This document shows, piece by piece, positions 1 through 6,305 of a stretch of 32,260 nucleotides of DNA. Position numbers and translations under genes: made by a program. The first letter of the stretch is position 1; each line of letters starts with the position of its first letter. The DNA comes from a virus. The DNA is taken from IMG/VR virus record IMGVR_UViG_3300046812_000093, positions 1 through 32,260 of that record. One strand, written 5' to 3'. The notes below the pieces were generated by a model. That model had not been told where the DNA came from. It worked only from the letters and a program-made list of their open reading frames with translations, and did not search any database.

Positions 1-363
1 CAGGCCCTGGCACAGGCAGCGCACTAGCTGCGCCTTCGATGCGTTGACCAGGGTGAAGCACAGGTCACGCCGCTGGGCCTGCCAGTACGCCTCCATGCCG
101 CCGACGCCGCAGCCCAGGGACAGCACACGAGCGCCCAGCGGGACGTTTACACGCTGCAGCACCCTCAGGCTGTGCCGATGCTCGTCGCCCTGGGCGAGCA
201 TGAACAACTGGAAGATCGTCTGCCCACGCTCCAGCAGCCAGTCGGTGACCGAGGCAACGCGGGCGTCGTCGCTGTAGAGCGGATGGCCCTCTGGCGGCCA
301 ATTACCAGAGACGTAATGCGATGGCTCGACATCGTGGCCGTTGACCTCAACCCTGGGCTCCAT
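1..363 (-). CDS. SAM-dependent methyltransferase, N-terminal part (cut by window edge)
   Basis: Reading leftward from the ATG at 363, the frame stays open for 121 codons to the window edge, so the C-terminal part is missing. Residues about 77-85 contain a class I methyltransferase motif I (VLSLGCGVGG), the glycine-rich loop that binds S-adenosylmethionine, and the stretch after it (about FTLVNAS) fits the second strand of the Rossmann fold. The gene starts 5 nt after the stop of the small-terminase-like gene, so both are read from one late transcript. The target (DNA, protein or small molecule) cannot be told from this half. A GTTTACACG site at 145-153 lies inside it, giving the rare codon GTA in an Arg-Val-Asn context. 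Confidence 0.75.
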   Translation of the reverse strand, partial: MEPRVEVNGHDVEPSHYVSGNWPPEGHPLYSDDARVASVTDWLLERGQTIFQLFMLAQGDEHRHSLRVLQRVNVPLGARVLSLGCGVGGMEAYWQAQRRDLCFTLVNASKAQLVRCLCQGL

Positions 364-368
364 GAGCG

Positions 369-743
369 CTACGCCTCTTTCCTGATGACCACGGTCAGCG
401 GGCCGCCGCCCTCGCCGACGACCTCGGAGCGGTTGAGCTTGGGCGCTGCGAATTCGGCAAGCTGGGCCAGCAGCCGGGCTGCACCAGCCGGGTCGGGAGG
501 CCGCCCAGGCACCGTCTTGCCGCCGACCTTGCGGTTGCGCGAGCCCTCGGCCGTCTGCTTGAGCCACAGGGCGACGTTCTCGCGGTTGTCGTCGAGCAGC
601 GCCTGAACGGTGTCCCTGAACGCGACCGTCGACTTGTTGGGCACGCCAGCCTTGCGCCCAGGGCCGCCTGCACCACCGGGCTGGAAGCGCCCTTTGGTGC
701 TGGTTTGTTTTTCGGGCTCACCGGGCGTCGAGGGGTTTGACAT
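369..743 (-). CDS. Small terminase subunit-like protein
   Basis: A 124-residue protein starting at the ATG at 743. The N-terminal third is polar and low complexity, with a GRFQPGGAGGPGRKAGVPNKST-type stretch: a Gly/Arg-rich segment followed by Pro-Asn-Lys-Ser/Thr. That is typical of the DNA-binding small terminase-like proteins found next to packaging genes in many phages. A helical middle (TVQALLDDNRENVALWLKQ) follows, and the C-terminus is basic. If the call is right, it recognises phage DNA and recruits the large terminase. It is the first gene leftward from the divergent control region and is followed at once by the methyltransferase. The large terminase is not visible here, so the assignment rests on sequence style and position. 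Confidence 0.55.
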   Translation of the reverse strand: MSNPSTPGEPEKQTSTKGRFQPGGAGGPGRKAGVPNKSTVAFRDTVQALLDDNRENVALWLKQTAEGSRNRKVGGKTVPGRPPDPAGAARLLAQLAEFAAPKLNRSEVVGEGGGPLTVVIRKEA

Positions 744-786
744 GGCCGCGAATGTACAGCCAATCGCCCGCGCCGCGAAATCGGCC

Positions 787-823
787 GAACAGCCCCCGAA
801 CAGCCTGAACAGCCCGAACAGCC
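787..823 (+). repeat. Four direct GAACAGCC repeats (iteron-like)
   Basis: GAACAGCC occurs exactly at 787-794, 798-805, 807-814 and 816-823, with start-to-start spacing of 11, 9 and 9 bp. Evenly spaced short direct repeats in a divergent intergenic region are typical of protein-binding arrays, either for a replication initiator or for a regulator. Confidence 0.75.
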
Positions 824-908
824 TGTCCGCCTATACGCGGGTCGCGTTTCGCGCGCACGCGCGCAGCCGCCCCACAATCCCTTCTTCTCCCTTGTATGGG
901 AGACGACA

Positions 909-993
909 GGCTGTCCTAAGCTGTTCTACCGGGCGTAGCGGCCTCCGGCCAGGGCTGTCCCAGGCTGTCCTGCAGGACTGTCCTTGGCTGTTC
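909..993 (-). repeat. Inverted block of GGCTGTYC repeats
   Basis: Units related to the reverse complement of GAACAGCC lie at 909-916 (GGCTGTCC), 920-926 (GCTGTTC), 953-960 and 963-970 (GGCTGTCC), 976-983 (GACTGTCC) and 986-993 (GGCTGTTC). Together with the direct array upstream they make two opposed blocks about 85 bp apart. Confidence 0.7.
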
Positions 994-1048
994 CGGCACT
1001 ATTTCACGCCGACCCAGACAAACGGTAGCCTGGGGCTTCAAAAGTCTC

Positions 1049-1054
1049 TAGAAT
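1049..1054 (+). promoter_or_regulatory. Possible -10 box of the early promoter
   Basis: TAGAAT matches five of six bases of the sigma-70 -10 consensus and lies 36 bp before the first early gene, in a locally AT-rich patch. No good -35 box is seen 16-18 bp upstream, so an activator or phage factor would be needed if the promoter is real. A TTGACA at 1061-1066 has no matching -10 box before the ATG. Confidence 0.3.
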
Positions 1055-1089
1055 CCAAGCTTGACAGACACCACAAGCGGAGCTTCCAG

Positions 1090-1452
1090 ATGACCACCCA
1101 GACCCAGACCCAGGCAGCGTTCGTCGGCCCCCTGCCCCAGGCCAAGAAGGGCCGCCCGGCCAAGTACGCCAACGCCGCCGAGCGCCAGCGCGCATGGCGT
1201 GCCGCCAACACCGTCAAGACCCTGTCGCTCGACGGCAAGGTCGGCCCGACCATCGCCCGCCTCGCCGAGCAGTTCGACTGCACCGAGACGCATGTCGTCA
1301 ACAACCTGCTGCGCTTCGCGCTCGCCAACCGCAACTGGAACACCCTCGGCATCGGCGGCTGGGACAAGGACGACAAGCGCTTCGCCAACGGCAAGCGCCC
1401 GGCCCCGGTGGTCGACATGAGCGCCCTCGACGCCGAATTCCCCCTCGTTTAA
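1090..1452 (+). CDS. Probable DNA-binding regulator, first early gene
   Basis: A 120-residue protein. The frame is open further upstream, but this ATG was chosen because the upstream part would cross the repeat arrays and has no protein-like character. After a polar Thr/Gln-rich start comes a GRPAKYANAAERQRAWRA segment and then a helix-turn-helix or ribbon-helix-helix-like segment (about residues 54-77: TIARLAEQFDCTETHVVNNLL). The basic GRP..Y....ERQRAWR style is shared with small plasmid and phage regulators of the RepB type. Its place next to the GAACAGCC arrays makes it a candidate ligand of those repeats. Its stop codon lies inside a GTTTAAAC site (1447-1454). Confidence 0.55.
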   Translation: MTTQTQTQAAFVGPLPQAKKGRPAKYANAAERQRAWRAANTVKTLSLDGKVGPTIARLAEQFDCTETHVVNNLLRFALANRNWNTLGIGGWDKDDKRFANGKRPAPVVDMSALDAEFPLV

Positions 1453-1470
1453 ACCTCAAGGACCACCCCC

Positions 1471-1788
1471 ATGAACACCGCCCAGCAACGCGCCCTAGAG
1501 GCCTTCAAGGCCTTCATGCAGACCCAGGTCAGCAAGAACCCCGAGTACAAGGACACCGTCAGCGTCGAGGTCGAGCAGAGCGACTACGGCATCACCTGGG
1601 TGACCGCCAGGACCGACATGACCGGCCTGCCCGAGGGCAACATGCTGCGCTACGTCGCCGCCCAGTACTGGTTCGTCAAGGTCGGCAAGCGCGGCGGCCT
1701 GGAGGTCAGGATGGCCCCCCGCTGCTACGACCAGTTCATCGGCCGCCGCGCCTTCGGCATGCGGTTCAGCCACACCGCCAGCAAGTAA
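1471..1788 (+). CDS. Hypothetical early protein (105 aa)
   Basis: I do not recognise a family. It is a small, soluble, charged protein with no membrane segment or clear metal site. The N-terminal half (ALEAFKAFMQTQVSKN) should be helical; the rest alternates charged and aromatic residues as a small alpha/beta fold would. The ATG has an AAGGA ribosome binding site 8 nt upstream and lies 18 nt after the preceding stop. The strong C/G preference at third codon positions supports real coding. Confidence 0.65.
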   Translation: MNTAQQRALEAFKAFMQTQVSKNPEYKDTVSVEVEQSDYGITWVTARTDMTGLPEGNMLRYVAAQYWFVKVGKRGGLEVRMAPRCYDQFIGRRAFGMRFSHTASK

Positions 1789-1811
1789 CCTCACCACCCT
1801 GGAGCTACACC

Positions 1812-2174
1812 ATGACCATCCCCGCCTGGACCTTCGACAACACCTCGATGATCGTCGTCGTCGGCCACAACCCCGAGGCCGCCGACATCACCAACCCGAC
1901 CGGCGCGATCCACGGCGTCCTCAACTTCGTCCGCGCCTCCAACGCCCACGGCGACACCCGCGAGCTTGCCGTGACCTCGGGCTCGCTCGATCCGATGCTG
2001 GCGGCCATGTCCCTGGCCGACCGCCTGAACCGCCGCATGAGCCTGGGCAAGCTCCCGGTGGGCTTCGACCTCTGGCCTGCCGGCCGCCCGGTCTACGGCA
2101 GCGATGCCTACGTCGAGTACGGCCAGGACGACGACATCGCCCTGGAGGCCCGCGAGGCCCAGGACGAAGCCTGA
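1812..2174 (+). CDS. Hypothetical early protein (120 aa)
   Basis: No family recognised. The protein starts with a hydrophobic beta-like strand (SMIVVVGH), has a middle helix (LDPMLAAMSLADRLNRRMS) and ends in an acidic tail (DDDIALEAREAQDEA). Strongly acidic tails are common in phage proteins that bind host DNA-binding proteins or mimic DNA, but that is only a possibility here. The start is fixed by the leader CCCTGGAGCTAC, which also precedes two other early genes. Confidence 0.65.
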   Translation: MTIPAWTFDNTSMIVVVGHNPEAADITNPTGAIHGVLNFVRASNAHGDTRELAVTSGSLDPMLAAMSLADRLNRRMSLGKLPVGFDLWPAGRPVYGSDAYVEYGQDDDIALEAREAQDEA

Positions 2175-2181
2175 GCCTGCC

Positions 2182-2346
2182 ATGCGCTACGACCAGCCGA
2201 TGTCCCAGTTCGTCCTGTCCGGCGTGCCCCAGGCCGCCGGCCGGGTCCGCCCGACCCTGTTCCTGCGCCTGCCGATGGCCTTCGGCCAGTGCCGCTGGAT
2301 CACCCTCCGCACCTTCCCCACCATCAACCCTGGAGCTACAGCATGA
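2182..2346 (+). CDS. Small hypothetical early protein (54 aa)
   Basis: A 54-residue frame starting 7 nt after the preceding stop, whose TGA overlaps the ATG of the next gene (ATGA). It has a mixed Arg/Phe/Leu composition with no recognisable motif. The start lacks a strong ribosome binding site, so translation may be coupled to the upstream gene. Spacing and the overlap are the main evidence that this is a gene; it could also be a spacer read by chance. Confidence 0.45.
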   Translation: MRYDQPMSQFVLSGVPQAAGRVRPTLFLRLPMAFGQCRWITLRTFPTINPGATA

Positions 2347-2750
2347 AGACCCTGCAAGTGATCTGGAACGGCCAGGAGGTCGGCACCCGCAAGTCCGACC
2401 GCCCCTACACCTGGGCGCTCGTCGCCCATACGTTCCGCGAGGCCGACTACCGCGAGCGGATGGCGAAGGCCAAGTACCACCACCTGACCGCCGCCTACCT
2501 CGACGAGACGTGCGCCATGAAGCACAAGCCCAGCGTCATCTCGTACCACGGCAGCGCCGAGCTTGCCCACGCGGCGGCCGGTGCCAAGCGCCTCGACCAC
2601 CTGTGCTGCTCGATCTCGGTCGTGCCCGTTCAGGTCAAGGCCGCCAAGCCCCGCAAGAGCAAGCTGGCACCGCTCGCCGAGCGGCTGCAGGACGAGGGCA
2701 TGTACACCAACCAGTTGACCACCAAGGCCGATCCCTCGGTCGTCGGCTGA
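2343..2750 (+). CDS. Hypothetical early protein (135 aa)
   Basis: No family recognised. The protein opens with MKTLQVIWNGQEVGTR, has a helical His/Tyr-rich middle (AKYHHLTAAYLDE) and a C-terminal basic stretch (VKAAKPRKSKLAPLAERL). The two adjacent cysteines near residue 88 are not a clear metal site. The leader CCCTGGAGCTAC ends 3 nt before the ATG, and the start overlaps the previous stop by 4 nt. After the stop comes the first copy of the TTTCGTTACGG element. Confidence 0.6.
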   Translation: MKTLQVIWNGQEVGTRKSDRPYTWALVAHTFREADYRERMAKAKYHHLTAAYLDETCAMKHKPSVISYHGSAELAHAAAGAKRLDHLCCSISVVPVQVKAAKPRKSKLAPLAERLQDEGMYTNQLTTKADPSVVG

Positions 2751-2755
2751 CCCCA

Positions 2756-2772
2756 TTTCGTTACGGAGAATT
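2756..2772 (+). repeat. TTTCGTTACGG element, copy a
   Basis: TTTCGTTACGGAGAATT, preceded by CCA. The GGAG inside it is placed as the ribosome binding site of the next gene (ATG at 2775). It is one of six copies in the window (see 4076, 6269, 9090, 17188, 26539). Confidence 0.85.
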
Positions 2773-2774
2773 GC

Positions 2775-2921
2775 ATGTTCACCCTCCTCGTACTCCTGGG
2801 CTTCCTCGCGGCCATGCTGCTCCTCTGCTACCTGTCGGTCGACACCACGCCCGACCCGTGGGCGAACCCGAGCCCCGAGGAGAGCAAGCGCCGCATGACG
2901 GCCTACGCCGAGGGGGATTGA
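2775..2921 (+). CDS. Small single-pass membrane protein (48 aa)
   Basis: A 48-residue protein with one hydrophobic segment at residues 2-20 (LLVLLGFLAAMLLLCYL core) followed by a short polar tail with several prolines and a basic patch (EESKRRM). It should sit in the inner membrane with most of the tail on one side. It follows the TTTCGTTACGG element, whose GGAG gives the ribosome binding site. Tiny early membrane proteins of phages often affect host envelope or exclusion functions, but nothing here shows which. Confidence 0.6.
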   Translation: MFTLLVLLGFLAAMLLLCYLSVDTTPDPWANPSPEESKRRMTAYAEGD

Positions 2922-2974
2922 CAGCCCCAGGCTGCAGCCCCCAGAATCGCCACCCCAACCAGAGCATCACCACC

Positions 2975-3580
2975 ATGAGCAAGCGAGTCACCCTCAAGCT
3001 GAAATCGCCCATCGAGGCCAACGGCGGCAGCATGGAACGCACCGAGGTCTACGAGGTCACCGAGATGGCCGATGGCACCCTGTCCCTGTGGGGCATGCAC
3101 CCGACCAAGGACCCCAGCGTCTGGGTGCGCGGCAGCGCCGGCTACAGCGGCGTGCCCAACATGGTCGCCTTCGCTGCCGAGCGGCAGGCTGAGAACGACA
3201 AGCGTGCGACCCAGGCCAGCAAGGCCGTGGTCGAGGAGCGCGAGCGGCAGGTCCGCAAGGAGGAGGCAGCGCCTGCCGTGCGTGCCATCCAGGCGGCCCA
3301 CGGGCTGCTCCGCAGCGACTGGGAGCATCGCATGTGGGAACAGGTCGGCGAGGACATCGGCGGCCGGCTGCTGACCTTCTGCATGGTCGAGATGTCGCAC
3401 CCCGAGGAGAAGGCCCGCGAGGTCGCCCTCAGGAAGCTGTTCCGGCCCTTCCTCACCGAGGCCAAGCAGAACGCCCGCGAGGAGTACCCCGAAGACTACC
3501 GGGAGGCCGACGACAAGGAAGACTTCTACGCCGACTACATCGACGACATCGCCACCCACATCGCCGAGAACATCGGCTGA
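2975..3580 (+). CDS. Hypothetical early protein with coiled-coil middle (201 aa)
   Basis: No family recognised. The first 75 residues look like a small beta-rich domain (ERTEVYEVTEMADGTLSLWG); then comes a long charged helix with coiled-coil character (about 75-115, ending ERERQVRKEEAAPAVRA), and an acidic C-terminal half rich in Asp, Glu and Tyr (EYPEDYREADDKEDFYADYIDD). The ATG is placed by the start of protein-like sequence. The 53-nt spacer before it includes CCCCAGGCTGCAGCCCCC. The gene ends 12 nt before the next start, linked by CCCTGGAGCTAC. Confidence 0.65.
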   Translation: MSKRVTLKLKSPIEANGGSMERTEVYEVTEMADGTLSLWGMHPTKDPSVWVRGSAGYSGVPNMVAFAAERQAENDKRATQASKAVVEERERQVRKEEAAPAVRAIQAAHGLLRSDWEHRMWEQVGEDIGGRLLTFCMVEMSHPEEKAREVALRKLFRPFLTEAKQNAREEYPEDYREADDKEDFYADYIDDIATHIAENIG

Positions 3581-3592
3581 CCCTGGAGCTAC

Positions 3593-3868
3593 ATGAAGCA
3601 CCCCGACATCCCCCTGATCCTCGCCTTCGTCGTCATGGCCGTTCTGGTCATCGCGGTCCTGCGCGTCCTCTTTGAGTCGTACATGGCCCACCGCGACTAC
3701 CAGCGCCGCACCAGGGCCGCCCAGGACGACATCTACGCCGCCGCCTGGGAGCGCCAGAGGAAGCTGCTCGACAACGCCGCCTGGGAGCAGGCCAGGAACA
3801 ACTGCACCGAGCAGAACATCGCCCAGGCCCAGGCCGACGCCTACAACACCAACCGGAGCATCCGATGA
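3593..3868 (+). CDS. Single-pass membrane protein with charged cytoplasmic tail (91 aa)
   Basis: Residues 6-26 form a strong membrane segment (IPLILAFVVMAVLVIAVLRVL); the remaining 60 residues are a charged Gln/Ala/Arg-rich helix likely to be a coiled coil (RRTRAAQDDIYAAAWERQRK). The short N-terminus and long soluble tail resemble spanin-like or envelope-associated phage proteins, but the gene lies among early genes rather than a lysis cassette, so a lysis role is not claimed. The start follows the CCCTGGAGCTAC leader directly; the stop overlaps the next ATG. Confidence 0.65.
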   Translation: MKHPDIPLILAFVVMAVLVIAVLRVLFESYMAHRDYQRRTRAAQDDIYAAAWERQRKLLDNAAWEQARNNCTEQNIAQAQADAYNTNRSIR

Positions 3869-4056
3869 ACGCCATCGACCTCGACAACCTGTCCAACTGG
3901 CGCTTCGCCCGCCGCTGCGGCGAGCTTGTGCCCGACGCCACCTACGCCTGCGCCCTGGAGCGCCCGGCCCGCTACAGGCGCACCAGCGTCCTCATCGCGT
4001 GGCTCGGGATCATCGCCCTCCTGACGGTCGGCCTGATCGCGTCGATGGCGCTGTAG
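3865..4056 (+). CDS. Small C-terminal-anchored membrane protein (63 aa)
   Basis: A 63-residue protein with a soluble N-terminus containing two cysteines (RRCGELVPDATYACALE) and one hydrophobic segment near the C-terminus (about 43-62, IAWLGIIALLTVGLIASMAL). It overlaps the preceding membrane-protein gene by 4 nt (ATGA), so the pair is probably translated together and may act as one membrane complex. Function unknown. Confidence 0.6.
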   Translation: MNAIDLDNLSNWRFARRCGELVPDATYACALERPARYRRTSVLIAWLGIIALLTVGLIASMAL

Positions 4057-4075
4057 CCTGGGCCTTCCAGCACCA

Positions 4076-4092
4076 TTTCGTTACGGAGAATT
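4076..4092 (+). repeat. TTTCGTTACGG element, copy b
   Basis: TTTCGTTACGGAGAATT, identical to copy a over 17 bp and also preceded by CCA. It ends 6 nt before the next ATG at 4099 and supplies GGAG upstream of it. Confidence 0.85.
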
Positions 4093-4098
4093 AGGAAA

Positions 4099-4320
4099 AT
4101 GCACGTCATCCGCGAGCCAGACGGCGAGCGCTACACCACCCTCTGGCGTGGCCGGCACGTTTACACGGGCGCTCGCCTGACCGCCTGGAGCATCGGCCAG
4201 GAGCTTGAGTACGGCAAGCGCTGCCCGCACTGCATCGTCAAGCTGCACCCCGCCTCGCTTGTCCATCCCAAGCCGGCCTGCCATGGCTGGAGGGATGAGC
4301 ACAAGACCGACGAACGGTAG
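4099..4320 (+). CDS. Hypothetical early protein with CxxC pair (73 aa)
   Basis: A basic 73-residue protein. The middle carries a CPHC motif (about residues 42-45), and later His and Cys residues (HPKPACHGW) could complete a single zinc site, as in a small zinc finger. The start is set by the TTTCGTTACGG element directly upstream. A GTTTACACG site (4159-4167) runs through codons for Val-Tyr-Thr. Function unknown; nucleic-acid binding is possible. Confidence 0.55.
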   Translation: MHVIREPDGERYTTLWRGRHVYTGARLTAWSIGQELEYGKRCPHCIVKLHPASLVHPKPACHGWRDEHKTDER

Positions 4321-4344
4321 CGACAGGGGTTGTAGCCCTGGGCT

Positions 4345-4350
4345 TATAAT
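4345..4350 (+). promoter_or_regulatory. Probable -10 box (TATAAT)
   Basis: A perfect TATAAT in a GC-rich stretch, 34 bp before the ATG at 4385. The -35 region 17 bp upstream (GACAGG at 4322-4327) is weak. It would give a short leader for the DUF6011-like gene and those after it. Confidence 0.45.
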
Positions 4351-4384
4351 GGCGAGGCCAATCCCGGCATCGACAAGGACCACC

Positions 4385-5059
4385 ATGAGCTTCAACCCCC
4401 AAGACTACTCGGCCGGTGCCCTCGGCGCACAGGCCCCCGCCCCGATCCAGGCCACCGCCTCGGCGCACGCCGTCGCTGCTCTAGAGCAGGCTGCCGCCCG
4501 CTTCGCGTTGCGCCAGCGCCAGGACGACTTCACGATCCGCTCGCAGCAGGCCTGCCTCGACATCGCCGCCAAGCTCCAGCGCTTCGGCTCGTTCGCCTCG
4601 CCCGCCCAGGCGGCCTATGCCGACAAGCTGGTCGCCTGGAGCCAGCCCCTGGTGCCCGTGGCGGCCCCTGCAGCGCCCGTGGCGGCCCCCGCGCCGGTCG
4701 TCCAGACCATCGCCCTGCCCAGGCTGTTCGACCTGATGCAGCGCCTCGCCAAGCTGCGCTTCGCCGGCCTGACCATCGCCCGCAAGAACGGCGACAGCCT
4801 GTGCTGGATCAAGGTCGAGGGCGTCGAGAAGGTCGTCGGCAAGATCGAGCGCGGCACCCTGACCCTCTGGCAGCGCCCGATGGTCGACCTGGGCGACCTG
4901 ACCCGCCGCCTGCTGGAGATCGAGCGCGATCCCGAGGCCGCTGCGGTCCTGTACGGCAAGGCCTCGGGCAACTGCTCGATCTGCGGCCGTGACCTCACCG
5001 ACCCGGAGAGCATCGAGCGCGGCATCGGTCCGATCTGCGCCGGCAAGTACTTCGGCTGA
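4385..5059 (+). CDS. Zinc-finger protein with DUF6011-like C-terminus
   Basis: A 224-residue protein. Residues 1-80 are an Ala/Gln-rich helical domain; about 90-112 is an Ala-Pro linker (VAAPAAPVAAPAPV); then comes a beta-rich domain (about 115-190). The last 30 residues hold CSICGRDLTDPESIERGIGPIC, which fits the DUF6011 pattern C-x2-C-GR-L-DP-S-x-GIGP-x-C common in phage and plasmid proteins. The three or four cysteines should bind zinc. The biochemical role of this family is not known to me; DNA or RNA contact is a reasonable guess. A TATAAT box precedes the gene and the start has an AAGGA site. Confidence 0.7.
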   Translation: MSFNPQDYSAGALGAQAPAPIQATASAHAVAALEQAAARFALRQRQDDFTIRSQQACLDIAAKLQRFGSFASPAQAAYADKLVAWSQPLVPVAAPAAPVAAPAPVVQTIALPRLFDLMQRLAKLRFAGLTIARKNGDSLCWIKVEGVEKVVGKIERGTLTLWQRPMVDLGDLTRRLLEIERDPEAAAVLYGKASGNCSICGRDLTDPESIERGIGPICAGKYFG

Positions 5060-5064
5060 CCACC

Positions 5065-5385
5065 ATGACCAACGCAGCACCCTGGAACTACCCCGTGTAC
5101 CTCCCACAGAAGAAGCTCCCCACACTGGCCCAGGCAGCCATGGCGGTTGCCCAGGCCGATGTGAGGACTGCGATGGCCCAGGCCGACTACATCGCGGCCG
5201 TCACCCAGGCCAAGCGAGATGCCCCCGGGGAGGTCGACATCCAGACCGGCCCGATGCGCTCGCTCCACAAGGCCGCCGTCAGCGCCTCCCTGGAGGGCAC
5301 GCGCGCCAGGGCCATCCTCCATCAGGCCGTCCTGCGCGAGGCCGCCCGCATCCGTTCCACCACCACTGTCAGGAGCCCCCTGTGA
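5065..5385 (+). CDS. Hypothetical early protein, Ala-rich helical (106 aa)
   Basis: No family recognised. The protein is largely helical and Ala/Gln-rich (AMAVAQADVRTAMAQADYIAAVTQAK), with a basic C-terminus. It follows the DUF6011-like gene after 5 nt and overlaps the next gene by 4 nt (GTGA), so it is part of the same transcript. Confidence 0.6.
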   Translation: MTNAAPWNYPVYLPQKKLPTLAQAAMAVAQADVRTAMAQADYIAAVTQAKRDAPGEVDIQTGPMRSLHKAAVSASLEGTRARAILHQAVLREAARIRSTTTVRSPL

Positions 5386-5585
5386 GAGCCTACATCAATG
5401 CCTACAAGCAGGCCGTCGAAGCCTGGGTCGCCGAGGTCATCTCGGAGCAGGACTACCACGAGCGTGGAGCCCACGCCTTCACATGGCGGACCCGGGAACA
5501 CAAGCTCCCGACCACGGCCCGCAAGGAGGCCGAGGCCTGGGCCGACCGCAATGGCTACACCCTCGTGACCGTGGAGCAGATGTGA
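5382..5585 (+). CDS. Small hypothetical early protein, GTG start (67 aa)
   Basis: The likely start is a GTG that overlaps the previous stop (GTGA) and has AGGAG 6 nt upstream; the longer open frame upstream is a shadow of other genes. The 67-residue product (RAYINAYKQAVEAWVAEVIS at the start) is an amphipathic helix followed by a basic segment. Its stop is followed by an immediate ATG (TGATG). No family recognised. Confidence 0.55.
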   Translation: MRAYINAYKQAVEAWVAEVISEQDYHERGAHAFTWRTREHKLPTTARKEAEAWADRNGYTLVTVEQM

Positions 5586-5866
5586 TGGCCGCCCAGTCGA
5601 AGGCCCTGAAGAACTACAAGGAGCAGTGCAAGCGCCGGCAGGCCAACCTGCTCGACCCGAGCTTCGGCGGCAGCAACGCCGCCCGAGCCTTCCCGCAGTG
5701 GTACCCCGGGATGCTGACCAGCGAGTACGTCCGGCGCTTCCAGGCCCTGAGCCCGATGAAGGAGTGCGGCTACATCTACTCGTTCAGCCACGTCGCGCCG
5801 ATGCTCGACATTTATTCGCCCGAGGTGGTTGATGAATCGGACGCTGGCGGGGTATACCAAGAGTGA
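5585..5866 (+). CDS. Hypothetical early protein (93 aa)
   Basis: The start ATG shares one base with the preceding stop. The 93-residue product has a basic N-terminus (KALKNYKEQCKRRQANLL) and a Tyr/Phe-rich, acidic C-terminus (MLDIYSPEVVDESDAGG). No motif recognised. Its TGA overlaps the GTG of the next gene. Confidence 0.55.
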   Translation: MAAQSKALKNYKEQCKRRQANLLDPSFGGSNAARAFPQWYPGMLTSEYVRRFQALSPMKECGYIYSFSHVAPMLDIYSPEVVDESDAGGVYQE

Positions 5867-6102
5867 GCAGCCTCACCGACACCAGCAAGCCGGTGACGCG
5901 GATCACGATGGCCTACACCCGCGACAAGGGCTACCGCCAGATCATCGCCACGCTCGACGGCCCGCTGCTGATCCTCAGGTGCAAGGGCCTGAGGCAGCGC
6001 GAGGAGGTCGACATCCAGGGCATCTACGAGCAGGCCGTCAAGGCCCGCGTCTGGGCCGCGAAGAAGGCCAAGAAGGACGCCCGCAAGAAGGGAGGCAAGT
6101 GA
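5863..6102 (+). CDS. Hypothetical early protein with basic tail, GTG start (79 aa)
   Basis: A GTG start overlaps the previous stop (GTGA). A beta-rich first half (YRQIIATLDGPLLILRCKG) is followed by a helical, very basic C-terminus (KKAKKDARKKGGK) that could bind nucleic acid. The stop and next start overlap as TGATG. Function unknown. Confidence 0.55.
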   Translation: MSSLTDTSKPVTRITMAYTRDKGYRQIIATLDGPLLILRCKGLRQREEVDIQGIYEQAVKARVWAAKKAKKDARKKGGK

Positions 6103-6305
6103 TGGCCGCCGAGGACTGGTTCGACGAGTACGACTTCGACCTCGACCACGATGGCGAGCCCTTCATCGCCCGGCGCGAGCGAGCCCGGCTAAGGCTCGCC
6201 GAATTCAGCGCCTTCCTGGCCCGACTCAAGGCCGGCAAGGCCAAGCCCCGGGCTTCGGCCCAGGCCCATTTCGTTACGGGAGATTGCAATGAAGAAGGAC
6301 CTTAA
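6102..6305 (+). CDS. Small hypothetical early protein (67 aa)
   Basis: The product has an acidic N-terminus (EDWFDEYDFDLDHDGE) followed by a basic helix (RRERARLRLAEFSAFLARLKAGKAK). The last 17 nt overlap the next gene, and the TTTCGTTACGG element lies inside its last codons, which read HFVTGDC. That suggests the true end of useful coding is before the element. GGAGG precedes the start. Confidence 0.5.
   Translation: MAAEDWFDEYDFDLDHDGEPFIARRERARLRLAEFSAFLARLKAGKAKPRASAQAHFVTGDCNEEGP
6269..6285 (+). repeat. TTTCGTTACGG element, copy c
   Basis: TTTCGTTACGGGAGATT, preceded by CCA. It ends 3 nt before the ATG at 6289 and gives it a GGGAG site. Just upstream is a short GGGC-TTCG-GCCC hairpin (about 6249-6260). 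Confidence 0.85.

Larger units (their letters stand above)
744..1089. promoter_or_regulatory. Divergent control region between early and late arms
   Basis: This 346-bp stretch separates the leftward packaging genes from the rightward early genes. I see no convincing gene in it; frames that cross it are GC-rich shadows. It holds four direct GAACAGCC repeats (787-823), six related units in the opposite orientation (909-993), an alternating GCGCGC tract (851-864), a perfect inverted repeat TCTCCC-6-GGGAGA (886-903), and a possible -10 box TAGAAT at 1049-1054 facing the early genes. Early and late promoters, a regulator binding area or a replication origin are all compatible with this content. 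Confidence 0.6.

Noticed and set aside
1061-1066. TTGACA as -35 box of the first early gene
   Set aside because: No -10 sequence at 16-18 bp, and the start would fall behind the ATG.
610-1089. Upstream extension of the first early gene from an ATG at 610
   Set aside because: It would run antisense to the small-terminase-like gene and through the repeat arrays, has low-complexity content, and a sensible start with protein-like sequence exists at 1090.
3593-4056. Overlapping membrane-protein pair as a spanin or holin set
   Set aside because: No lipobox on the second protein, no endolysin nearby, and the genes lie in the early region.
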